Positions 33,957-44,346 of a stretch of DNA of 64,000 nucleotides are shown here, piece by piece. Made by a program: the position numbers and the translations under genes. This DNA comes from Amorphophallus konjac. Its lineage: Eukaryota > Streptophyta > Magnoliopsida > Alismatales > Araceae. Within the stretch, counting starts at the first letter, position 1. Every line of letters starts with the position of its first letter. A model generated the notes under the pieces. It made no database searches and was not told the DNA's origin. It saw only the letters and a program-made list of their open reading frames with translations. The stretch is taken from contig CM040123.1 in NCBI GenBank assembly GCA_022559845.1, positions 296,472,642 through 296,536,641 of the forward strand, read 5' to 3'.

Positions 33957-36420
33957 TGTCACGCCCCGAGCGCAGAAGGAACCCAGAGATGCGTGAAGAG
34001 TTATATCAATCATGTCAATCTGAGCGTAAGTGTATTCGACATACAAAGACCGAGTACGCACAAGTAATGATAACCAAGTCCTTTATTAATCATAAGCCTT
34101 CAGGTTCTTCTATTACAACTCATGATAAAAGAACTAAGAACTCAATAAAATAAAAGTACAATGGATGACTCAAGAAAATAAAAAAGATAGGACTAGATAA
34201 CGCTTGACGGTTGGAATGACTCTAAACTCTTCACTCTTGTTCATCCCCATCCGAATGAGTCTCGTTATCGGAATTACCTGAAAAATAGGGGAAAACACTA
34301 GGTGAGCGAATGCTCAGTAGGAATTATATCTCAAGTGCTAGCTTGCTTTAAGTAAATTACATGTTATATGAATGCAAGTATAGCTATGCATGCTCGCGTG
34401 AACTGACAATAGTGAGAGAGTGTATGGCAAGAGATAACTTAGAATGAACAAGCAAGATACCCAAGATTTCATGTAATCATATCAAGATAGGCAAGCATGT
34501 ATGTTTATCAAGTCATGTCAAGAATTGGCTATCATGTTATCAAGTAAAAGCAAGTAAATACCCTTTCCGGGCCACACATATCATGTCATGTCAAGTCAAG
34601 TATAAGTACAAGAGTTTGTGGAAATGTCCAACCAAGCAAGTCATGCACTTCGGTGCAATGCCACACCGTGATCAATAATAGCTCCCATGGGTAAAAATAC
34701 TTTCGGGTGCTCCTCCCAGGACCAGATCGGGCCCTTATATGCGCCAGCATTGAGTCATGTATTTCGACATCCACTTTAGTTATAGCCAATATAGAATTTC
34801 AATAGAATGAACCTTTGTAGGAATATAAGGTAGATCTTGTGGAATAGAATCACAAGGACAGAACTTTTGAGTAAGGACATACTACGGTCAAGTCGGTACA
34901 ATCACGATACTTATAGAAACTGGGTGGATTTCACTCCCTAGTGGGTGCCAAGTAAACAAGAATAAGCACTCATATTCACATGATTGCTCGTCCTTTGTAC
35001 ATGATAGGTAGAAAGAATTGGTGTCTTCGTAGAGGCACACAATCCAAGATTGATAGCAATGGTATGGTTTTCCCATTCCACTAGCTCAAGAATTATTCTC
35101 ACGGCGGCTAAATAGCATACCATGAGGGTCGGTATACCATGTTTCTCTTGAGTGACATGGCAATCAAAAAGTGTCATAGGTTTTTATGGTACAACCTACT
35201 CAATCGGCCTTGAGGGAATCCAAGGCTACGAGGAGTCTTACGGAGGTCCCAATGACTAACTTACCAGTCCGAAGGAACATAATGTCCAACAGAGGGCTCG
35301 TATGTCACCAAGAGTTAAGGGGTAATCGATTAAACATCGTGAAACGTGGGACTATACTCATGGAATAGAATATAGTGCCTATATACATAACCCACTGTAA
35401 AGGGTTACTGAAAACATTCAGAAATCAGAAACTCAGGTAAATGGCGCCTGAGATCAAGTCTTCATTTTATGAATTAGCGCCATGGGCAGGGTCGCTAGTT
35501 CTGTATATAACGACTATTCATTCAGTCGTTGTATCCAGGTTCTAAATATATTAAGATCTGTAAAATTCTCAAATGCCAGAAATTATGTAAATGGCGCCTT
35601 GGCTTAAGTCTTCATTTCAATAAGTAGCGCCCTAGTCAGGGGCACCATTTTTCAAAATAATGGTAGGATGCATGTCGTGATTTTCAATATCGGTGTAATT
35701 TGGTCATGAACAGTAGCACTTTTTCAATAAAAATAATTTTGCAGGAACAAGTACATGAACAGGTACAGAAAAATAGCAGGAATCTAACAGTATACTTATG
35801 CATTAGATTAGATGTCACGGTTCACAGTTATGAAATTTTGAACATGTGTATTTATTAATTAACCAGCTAACCGATGACTGTTTGCACGGTCGTTATATCA
35901 AATAGTGCCCTATCAAGAGGCACCTTCTACTAAAACTCAGTAAAAACTTTACAAAACATACTGGAAACCATCTATCAGACCTATATGCATGATCATGATC
36001 TGATAACTATTAGATTGGGCTTGTGCTTGGGAACACCTACCTTGTAGTGATCTGGATGAGAGAATCGTGAAGAGATTGAAGAATCAACCACAAGAATAAC
36101 CACAAAATGATACTCTGTTTGCAATAGAGAAACTAGACAACGGCAGCAGGAAGAAGAAGATGATCTGAGCACTACAGCTTCAGAGGAAGAAGAACACGGT
36201 AGCAGTAGCAGAACTGCAACCGTAGGTAAACGATCCCTTGACAGCACCAACGAAAGAAGCAGCAGGCTTCTTCTACGGCAACCACCACGGAAGAAGAAGA
36301 GTAGCAGCCACAAGCCTCCTCCAGGAAGATGCAGAGAAGAAAGTAGAGCCTCCTCTCCACATACAGTCGAAGAGAAAGAAACAGTAACTGTAGAGAAACG
36401 AAGAGCAGCAGGACGTCTTT

Positions 36421-36429
36421 GAAATATAG
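36421..36429 (-). promoter_or_regulatory. Putative TATA box of element C LTR
   Basis: The minus-strand CTATATTTC precedes AAAGACGTCCTGCTG. The array LTR has TATAAATAAAGACCC at a comparable place. An alternative is the AT run at 36861-36882. Confidence 0.35.
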
Positions 36430-36649
36430 AGTCAACAAAGGGTTCGATGGAGGCGGTTTGATATTTATCGAGAAGGGATTCTATCTTGGCTTAGAGTTTG
36501 ATTAGGTTTAAAACTTCCCACGTAAGACTTTTATTAGAAGCAAGGTTTCCCTACGTATTAATCATTCCAGATCAATACTTTCCTGATCGGTCACTGCTTC
36601 CTTGTTCGAACAAAACACTGCAGTCGACTTACCAATTTTCCTACTGCAA

Positions 36650-36815
36650 GGAAATAGCGCCCAGAGGAGGGGCACCCTTCATGTAATTAGCGCCCAAGAT
36701 AGGGGCGCCCTTCAGGTAATTGGCGCCCCCAAGAGGGGTCTTCACTTCACCAATTGGCGCCCCCTTGAGGGGTCTTCAATTAATGAAATGGCGCCTTAAG
36801 AGGAGGTGCTATTCA
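36650..36815 (-). repeat. Five-unit GCGCC inverted-repeat array in C's U3
   Basis: Five units of about 33 bases each begin AATAGCGCCC or AATTGGCGCC and close with a complementary GGGGCGCC-, GGGGTC- or GAGGTGC-like word, so each can form a short hairpin. Weaker members (GCGCC ... GGGCACC) recur at about 35430-35670 and 35900. Confidence 0.75.
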
Positions 36816-36977
36816 TCTTTGGGCCATTTGTTATATGGTTTAAGTGTAAGGCCCATTTGGTATATATATATATATATATATAAATGGTTTTAAGTATATA
36901 TGAGTTGGGCCTTGAACATTGGTTTAGTTTTTAATCCATTTAGAATTTCATTCCTTCAAATTACCAGGGTTGCTACA

Positions 36978-36990
36978 CCCTCTCTCACTT
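36978..36990 (-). other. Element C polypurine tract
   Basis: The minus-strand AAGTGAGAGAGGG directly precedes TGTAGCAACCC, after the same GGGGACCAAATTCTTTT flank as the array PPT. Confidence 0.8.
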
Positions 36991-37059
36991 AAAAGAATTT
37001 GGTCCCCAAATTCAATGGTATATAGACGTGGAGGGTGCAAAGTACATACCGATCGTAAA

Positions 37060-37666
37060 TAAGTTGGGAAATCTCTTCTTCATGGATTCCTCGGTATCCC
37101 ACGTGGCTTCTTGTTTCGAGCATTTGTTCCTTGAACCTTGACCATGGGAATTGTCTTATTTCTTAATGCACGTACCTTGCGATCAAGGATCTTCATGGGT
37201 TTTTGTTCATAAGTGAGATCCTTTTGTATCACCAGGTCTCCATGATTTATGACATGTGTTGGATCGTGCACATATTTCTTTAACATAGATATGTGGAAAA
37301 CATTATGGACGTCAGACAATTGAGGAGGCCAGGCAATACGGTAGGCAACCTCGTCAACTCTCTCTAATACCTCAAAAGGTCCGATATACCTTGGTGTAAG
37401 CTTGCCCTTAACACCAAATCTCCTAATTCCTCGTCCTGGAGAAAATTTAAGAAATACATGATCTTCGACTTGGAATTCAAGATTTCTTCTTTGGGTATCA
37501 GCATAAGCCTTTTGTATAGATTGAGCTACTTGAAGTCTTTCTCTAATCAATTGGATCTTCTCAGAAGTATCTCTAACCATGTCTGGGCCTAGTAGTTGTT
37601 TCTCGCCAACTTCATCCCAGTACAAAGGTGATCGGCAACTCCTTCCGTATAAGGCTTCGAAAGGTG
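37060..37666 (-). pseudogene. pol: Element C integrase C-terminus with out-of-frame chromodomain end
   Basis: This reads APFEALYGRSCRSPLYWDEV, then the GPF module (TPRYIGPFEVLERV), LPPQL-like WPPQLSDVHNVFHISMLKKY and ILDRKVRALRNKTIPMVKV. The frame stops at 37080, but a neighbouring frame at 37057-37110 reads EATWDTEESMKKRFPNLF, the typical end of a chromovirus chromodomain. A frameshift of one or two bases lies between them. It continues the integrase at 48718-49206 across element F. The chromodomain would guide integration to chromatin marks. Confidence 0.85.
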
Positions 37667-37671
37667 CCATC
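37667..37671. other. Target site duplication of element F, left copy
   Basis: CCATC here is repeated at 48713-48717 on the other side of F. Confidence 0.92.
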
Positions 37672-37687
37672 TGATATGCGCAGCGTA

Positions 37688-37724
37688 GAGTGATATAGAA
37701 GGGGGGGGGGAGAATAAATCACTC
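37688..37724 (-). promoter_or_regulatory. C-tract hairpin of F (3' LTR)
   Basis: GAGTGAT and ATCACTC flank a run of ten G on the plus strand (C on the minus strand). The 5' LTR copy is at 46539-46574 with eight G. The arms differ completely from the GATCTA/TAGATC arms of B, E and I but pair just as well. Confidence 0.65.
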
Positions 37725-37965
37725 CCAAAAAATAATAATCCAGCGATAAACCACAACTTCGTTTATAAACCCTTCAGATACAGCAAAAAGTATTGCTAAA
37801 GCAGTCAATAACTATGAAAGAGTATGTAAGTGATATCGAGAGGGCTGTTCACAGTGAAGCAAAATGTCGAGCAGAGGAGGAGCAACACAACAATAACAAA
37901 CAACCCACAGAAGAGACAGAGAGTTTTTAAGGTGGTTCGATTGTAGTCCACAATCTACATCCACC

Positions 37966-38280
37966 CCTCACTCCAAACCAGAGTGAGGCTTCCACTAGCA
38001 ACAGCTAGAACAGCAGACTCAGTCTGCAAACATATGCTGCCGAACAGCTTGACCAACCAAGGGAAACAAATCCCTTAACCCAAACTCTGCAACCCACAGA
38101 GCTTGACACTTGGACCTGCTACCCGCAAGACCAGAACTGGAGATGAATCTCCCTTCCTCCAAACCGGAGGGAACTTGCTAGTGACAGCCCGTCACTGGCA
38201 AACCAGAGATCACAGATCTCTCTTCCTCTGTAGCCCAGAGGGAAACCGGAGAATCTCTCCCTTCCTCCGAACACTGGAGG
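37966..38280 (-). promoter_or_regulatory. Conserved stem-loop and hairpin string of F (3' LTR)
   Basis: CCTCACTC/GAGTGAGG (37966-37988) is followed rightward by CTAGC/GCTAG (37995-38008), GCAGACT/AGTCTGC (38013-38027), CCTCTG/CAGAGG (38225-38241), CCTCC/GGAGG (38264-38280) and others. The 5' LTR has the same set from 46816. Confidence 0.6.
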
Positions 38281-38565
38281 GTGACAATATGAGATGACAA
38301 AAGATGAAATGAAAATGGAAAAATAGGACAATCGAAGAATGATAATCGTTTCTAAAAATCAAGAACAATGTAGCTTCCGAAGAAGCAGATCTTCACAATC
38401 ACAGACTCTTCTCTCTCTCAAGGACTTTTATCTCAGATCATTTCTCTCAAATCATTTCTCTCTGTCTTCTCTCTGGAACGTGGAGGCTCTCTCTATTCTT
38501 CTTCTGCTCAGGGACTCATCTTCTCAGCTTTTTTCCAGTTCACCTCTTCAGATCGCAGAGGACTT

Positions 38566-38575
38566 CCTTTTATAT
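38566..38575 (-). promoter_or_regulatory. Putative TATA box of element F 3' LTR
   Basis: The minus-strand ATATAAAAGG; the 5' LTR copy that would drive F is at 47416-47425. Confidence 0.6.
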
Positions 38576-38759
38576 GGCTTTCGACCTGAATTCCATGACT
38601 TCACTCGTATGGCATGAGTGGGGCTCGTTCCCTCCTTTTCCAGAGCAACCTCAGATCACGTGCCAGGCACCAACCTCGGATCACGTGCCCAATCATCAGC
38701 TTGACCCAATCTGTAGGAAGAGAAAGAAGGATGTATCGAGTTAGTTCAGGCTTTTAACA

Positions 38760-39790
38760 AAGTGTGTATAGACATGATGCAGCATTGAGTGTATGGACTT
38801 AGTGCCCAAGCGTGAGCTATGTACAGACTTGTTTTGAACAATGCACAAAGCATATAGGAGTGTGTGTACATTGACGATGAGTGCTCAGGCGTGCTGTCAA
38901 GCAATGTACAGACTTGATGAGAACGATGCATGAACAAGCCATAGCAAATGTATAGACTTAATCGATGCGAACACAGGCTGTACACACTTTGATTGCGTGC
39001 ATGAGAAAGCAGTGTACAGACTTGCTATGAAGGACAATGCCCAAATGCAGTGTATGGACTTAGAATGCATGAGACAGCAATGTATAGACTTGCACGAGCA
39101 GGCGACAATGTATAGACTTGATGCAGCTGCAAAGCAACCATGTGCAGACTTTACCGATGTACAGACTTCACGCGATGTATAGACTTAGTGTTCTGAACGT
39201 AGGTAAAGATAAGGAGTGTATAGACTTGAACCCGTGCATTCTATGCATGCGGATGTATAGACTTGTGTTATGTAGCCAAACTATGTACATACTTGATGAG
39301 GCGCTAAGTGAGACAAAGCTGGCTATACAGACTTTGAGAGATGATGCATTGTAGGCAAATGCTGTACAGACTTTGAGAGAGATGATGCATGAGACGATGC
39401 ATGCACAAGATTGTACAGACATTGTCTTACAATGTATAGACTTGGCCAACTATCAATTGATGGATGTATAGACTTTATGAATGCATATGCCAAGACCATG
39501 TACAGACTTGAAGTGGCATGCAGCAGACGATGTACAGGCATGGCTCATGAATGTATAGACTTTGCCAGTGCCAAGTCGATGTACAGACTCTGCGAGCGCC
39601 AGGTCGATGTTAGACTTTGCGAGCGCCAAGTCGATGTACAGACTTTGCGAGCGCCTGGACCATGTATAGACTTAGTGTCTCATGCAACCAGACAAGTGAA
39701 TGCACAGGCAATGTACAGACTTAGTGCAAACGGGATGTGCAGACTTTGTAGCATGTGTGCGAGACAATGTTTAGACTTGATAGATGATGC
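38760..39790 (-). repeat. Degenerate tandem repeat in F's U3 (3' LTR)
   Basis: About thirty copies of TGTATAGACTT or TGTACAGACTT on the plus strand are spaced irregularly by about 20-45 bases of variable sequence. The 5' LTR carries the matching array at 47610-48640. Spacers are identical between the two LTRs but not between units. Confidence 0.88.
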
Positions 39791-39862
39791 ATGCATTGAT
39801 CTAGAGATAGAAACATATTGATTTATAGTGTGAGACATCATCAAAACCGTAGGGATGCAATA

Positions 39863-39876
39863 ATCTCCCCCTTTTT
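39863..39876 (-). other. Element F polypurine tract
   Basis: The minus-strand AAAAAGGGGGAGAT next to the 3' LTR. Further GGGGGAG motifs lie at about 40064, 40113, 41182, 41206 and 41252. Confidence 0.8.
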
Positions 39877-41281
39877 GATGATGGCAACATGAATCAAGCA
39901 ATATCAAGGCTTAAAAGAAATTAACAGCAGCTTTAACAATCAAAGCAAATTCAAGGCAAGCGCATGCAGAGCCAAATTAAACACTACTGCTGAAACACTT
40001 CTTTCTCCAAAACCACTCAGATATTTCCAAGACAAACTATTCACCCCCACAGCTCATGAACAATTCTCCCCCAAATCTCATGACAACTCATGATCTACTG
40101 ATATTGCAAAACCTCTCTCCCCCTTTGACATCATCAAAAGGAAATGAAGGATATGTGAAAGTGCTGGAGACATGAGGAAGAAGTACAGTAACATCTTAGT
40201 GTAGAAAGACACGAGCAAGTCTTAAGAGAATAAGTGAGGTGCTAAACTCACGTGAAGATTCTTAAACTCCAGTAAACAATAGAGAGCTAGAATGAGAGAA
40301 AAGTTTATCAACATACATAGTGTATGATTTAGAACAGGGGTGAACAAGTATGGCATGACATAGCTGAACAAGTAACTATCCCAGAAGATAACAAGAGACA
40401 AAGTCAGAGAAGGTGTTCTCAAGATATTGAGGACAAGCAATCCATTAAAGTGTATAACGACAAGGGATTTTGAGGTGATTTTCAAGAAGACCAGTGAGTA
40501 AGTTGGTAATTCACTCTTTTGACATTAGGGAGACACCTTGATTAGAGGCCTGAATCCCCAGTTACTCAGTGTGAGTACCTCATTACTTCCTTTTTTTTTA
40601 AGGAGCAGAGTTAGTAACTGTGACTTTTGACATGAGGAAACACCTTGATTAGAGGCCAGAGTCCCCAATTACTCACCAGCTAGCCACCATTGCTCTGTGA
40701 TGGTCAGAATATTAATGTCATTTCTTTTCATTTTTTGTTAAGCATTTGACACCTCATGACATAGGAGAAAAACTTCATTTCATTGATGAAGCTCCAAGTT
40801 TCTCAGTGACCAAATCAAGACCTTTGTTCATTCATTTTATCCCTTGTGTTGAGAAGAAGGAATGATTGAAAACAATACCAGAAGGACTATTTCTTGAAGT
40901 GAATCTTGAAGTCTAGATTTCAAGTTGTTTTGGTCAGATATCAAGACATACAGGTTTTGGCCTGAACGGGAATCACTGACAATGTAGGAAGATATACTTT
41001 ATACAATTAATCCAGATCTCTGATAGACTACCAGAGGGAAGATTCTAGCTGGACTTTAGTAACACAGACTTATAGACTTAGGAGATGAGTGTGATTCTAC
41101 TGTCTGAGAGAACCGCACTAGTTCAGTCATGAGAACCAGCAATGACACACATCTGGTCAGACTTTTTGAATCAGTCAAAGAACTCCCCCTCTCACAGCTC
41201 AACCAACTCCCCCTTAATCATAGCATTACTGAAGACTAACCATTTGACACACAGAACTCCCCCTCACAAAAGGAACAGACA
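39877..41281 (-). other. Element F spacer between pol and 3' LTR
   Basis: No frame with a recognisable domain; no env-like gene is present. It contains several spare PPT-like motifs and duplicated phrases (TGACAT..GGGAGACACC near 40520 and 40630). Confidence 0.7.
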
Positions 41282-44200
41282 TCACAAATAAGACAACTTG
41301 AATAAGCCTAATTCTCTTCTCAGTGAAGTGAATTTTTCATTATCCAGAGGTTTGGTGAAGATGTCAGCAATCTTATTTGTAGTGCCTACATGAATCAATT
41401 CAAAGTTGTTCTTAGAGACCTCATCTCTTATGAAATGATGCCTTATCTCTATGTGTTTGGTGCGGGAATGCAAAACATGATTCTTGGCTAGATTAATGGC
41501 ACTGGTATTATCACAATAGATAGGTGTGCACCCCAGGTCTACTTGGTAGTCCTGAAGCTGGTGTTTAATCCAAATGACTTGTGTACCACAACTCCATGCA
41601 GCCACATATTCAGCCTCTGCAGTGGAGAGGGCCATAGAATGTTGTTTCTTGGAGCCCCAAGACACTAAACACCCACCTAAAAATTCACAGTGACCACTAG
41701 TGCTTTTCCTGTCTAGTTTACACCCTGCATAATCTGCATCTGTATATGCAACTAAATCAAGTGTTTGTGATGCAGGAAACCATAATCCAAGAGAGTGTGT
41801 AGCTGACAAATATCTGAAAATTCTTTTCACTGCAGCTAAATGTAATTCAGTGGGTCTAGACTGATACCTTGCACACATTCCTACACTGAACTGTATATCA
41901 GGTCTAGAGGCTGTCAAGTAAAGTAGAGATCCAATCATACCTCGATAGAGCTTGGCATCTACCTCTTTACCTGTCTCATCTGCATCCAGTGAGGTATTGG
42001 TACCCATGGGTGTTGTAATGTGCTTCAGGTTATTCATACCAAACCTCTTGAATAGTTCCATTGTGTATTTGGTCTGGTTGATGAAGCATCCATCCTCTAA
42101 CTGTTGTACCTGCAAGCCAAGAAAGTACTTTAGTTCACCGACCAAACTCATCTCAAATTCAGCAGACATCATTTTAGAGAATTCATCACATAGTTCATAG
42201 CTAGTTGATCCAAACACAATGTCATCTACATATACTTGAACTATGATGAGATCTTTATTTGTACCCTTGGTAAATAAAGTTTGATCAACTTTACCTCTGT
42301 TGTAGCCCTTGCTGATCAGAAATTCAGTCAGTCCTTCATACCTGAAAACTTGGTTAGGTTGAGGAGAGAATTGAAATCCATGGGGTTGTTCAACAAAAAC
42401 CTCTTCCTTGATGACTCCATTTAAGAAGGCACTTTTAACATCCATTTGTTGGAGTTTTATATTCTTGGAACATGCAAAAGCTAGCAATATTCTTATTGCT
42501 TCCATCCTAGTAACAGGTGCATAGGATTCATCAAAATCAACACCAAATTCATGACAGTAGCCCTTGGCTACTAGTCTGGCCTTATTCCTAGAAATGATTC
42601 CATCTTCATTCATTTTATTTTTAAAAATCCACTTAGTTCCTATGATATTAACACTTTCTGGTCTTGGAACACGCTCCCAGACATTATTTCTTTCAAACTG
42701 ACCTAATTCCTCACACATAGCATTGACCCAAGATTGATCAGCCAAGGCCTCTTCTACTGATTTGGGTTTAATTTCTGAGACCAAAGCAATTAGGTCTTAA
42801 TTATTAACATTCCTAAAATGAGACCTAGTCCGAAGAGGATCTTCAGGGTTGCCTATGACATTATCTATCGGATGATCTTTAAGAAATCTAACATTTATTG
42901 AAGACTCACCTGTTTCTTCTGGCCCTTCCTGGTTGGGAGGATTTGATGTTCCACTCGGCTGAGTCTTCTCTTCTTCTTGGTCTTCTAGGAATTCCCCATC
43001 GTGATTAGAATCCCTGTCAATATTTTCAATGTTAGTAACACCTTTCTTTTCACTAAAAATGATGTGTGGAGACTCTTCAACTTTCTGGTCTATTATGTTA
43101 AAGACCATATATGCCCTTGACACTTCAGAATATCCTAAAAATATTCCAGGGGAGCTTTTAGCTTCAAACTTATCTAAGTCTTTCTTGTCATTATTATGAA
43201 TAAAGCATTTAGCTCCAAAAATTCTGAAATGAACCAAGTTTGGTTTCTTACCTTTTAGTAGCTCATAGGGTGTTTTCTTGTGAATATGTCTTACCATGGC
43301 CCTGTTGATTATATAAGTTGCTGTATTGGCAGCCTCTGCCCAGAATTTCCTTGGTAATTGACTCTCAATCAGCATGGTTCGGGCCATCTCCACAATAGTT
43401 CTATTTCTTCTCTCCACAATTCCATTCTGTTCAGGTGTCCTGGGAGAAGAAAACCTGTGTGTTAGTCCCTCTCTTTCACAAAGATCAGAAAACATGGAAT
43501 TTTCAAACTCACCTCCATGGTCAGATTGAATTGAACAAATCTTGTATTTTCCTTCTTGTTTGACCTTATTGAAAAAATGATTAAACTTTTGAAAAGCATC
43601 ACTTTTATTGGCTAAGAAAAAGATCCATGAAAATCTAGAGTGGTAATCAATGATCACATAGCCAAACCTATTCCCATTAAGACTCTGAGTCCTAATAGGA
43701 CCAAAGAGGTCCATATGGGGAAGTTCCATTGGTCTAGAGGACAATGGCTCAGATCTTAGCTTGAAAGAATTCCTGGTCTGTTTGCCTAGAGCACAGGCAT
43801 CACAGGATTTTGAAATAGAATTGAACTTGATTCTAGGCATGCCTCTAACTAAATCATGCTTGACCAATTTATTTAAAGCAGAGAAACTAGCATGGCCTAG
43901 ACGTCTATGCCATTCAAAAGCATCATTTTCAGAATTAGCAGATAAACAAAGATTAGGTTCAGATTCAGCATCCAAGTCTATCATGTAGACATTATTAGTC
44001 CTGTTGGCTACAAATTTAACCACATCGGAATTTATTTCAAAAATTTTGCATGAGTCATCATCAAACACAACCCTGTGACCCTTGTCACATAATTGACTAA
44101 TGCTAATCAGGTTGTGTTGAAGACCTTCCACAAGTAGAACTTTTTCTATGGAGTTTGTGGAAGACTTACCTACTATGCCATCTCCAATGATCTTACCTCT

Positions 44201-44332
44201 GTTCTTTCCTCCAAATTTGACCAGACCCCCTACCTTCATCTCTATCTTGCTGAACTTGAATCGGTCTCCTGTCATGTGCTTGGAGCAGCCACTATCGAGG
44301 TACCACTTGTTGTCTTCAGCTGCCAGGCCGAC
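41282..44332 (-). pseudogene. pol: Element F pol: protease, integrase, RT, RNase H (one stop, one deletion)
   Basis: One minus-strand frame runs 44332-41282, interrupted only by TAA at 42797-42799. In order: protease WYLDSGCSKHMTGD; GAG-pre-integrase zinc region (HRRLGHASFS ... CDACALGKQ); integrase core (DLFGPIRTQSL, D; QSDHGGEFE, D; EQNGIVERRNRTIVEMARTM, E); integrase tail TPYELLKGKKPN. After the stop comes RT (WIFKNKMNEDG, KARLVAKGYCHEFGVDFDES, MDVKSAFLNG, YVDD at 42221-42232) and RNase H (DADYAGCKLDRKSTSGH ... STAEAEYVAAWSCGTQ ... DIFTKPLDNEKF). Between NQVF and EGLTEFLISKGY the conserved LYGLKQAPRAWY block is missing, an in-frame deletion of about 17-20 codons that should inactivate RT. 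pol is in a different frame from gag and is not in overlap with it. Confidence 0.93.
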
Positions 44333-44346
44333 CTACACAACCAAAA

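Larger units (their letters stand above)
33957..36977 (-). repeat. Element C 3' LTR (complete, 3021 bases)
   Basis: The minus-strand start is TGTAGCAACCCTGG and the end GGGGCGTGACA, the same kinds of ends as the gag-only array. Its interior also matches the array LTR, for example the stretch at 35190-35330 with array 1110-1250 in the opposite window orientation, and the CAGGTAAT module at 34278. It carries a five-unit GCGCC hairpin repeat near its start. Confidence 0.9.
37672..39862 (-). repeat. Element F 3' LTR (2191 bases)
   Basis: It has C-tract hairpin, conserved stem-loop, hairpin string, TATA box and U3 tandem repeats in the same order as the 5' LTR. Its U3 terminus reads TATTGCATCCC on the minus strand instead of TGTTGCATCCC, so the terminal TG is mutated to TA. 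Confidence 0.94.

Noticed and set aside
33397..34153. Frames across the G/C junction suggesting a host gene
   Set aside because: They cross an LTR boundary (33956/33957) and are made of LTR sequence; no domain is seen.
38760..39790. Direct repeats TGTATAGACTT with variable spacers, at first sight like a CRISPR array
   Set aside because: The repeats are short, degenerate and unevenly spaced, the same array sits in both LTRs of one retrotransposon, and the sequence is a plant nuclear element with no cas genes.
40222..40485. Possible env-like gene in F's pol-LTR spacer
   Set aside because: Only an 87-codon frame, with no signal peptide, coiled coil or membrane pattern convincing enough, and spare PPT motifs cut the region.
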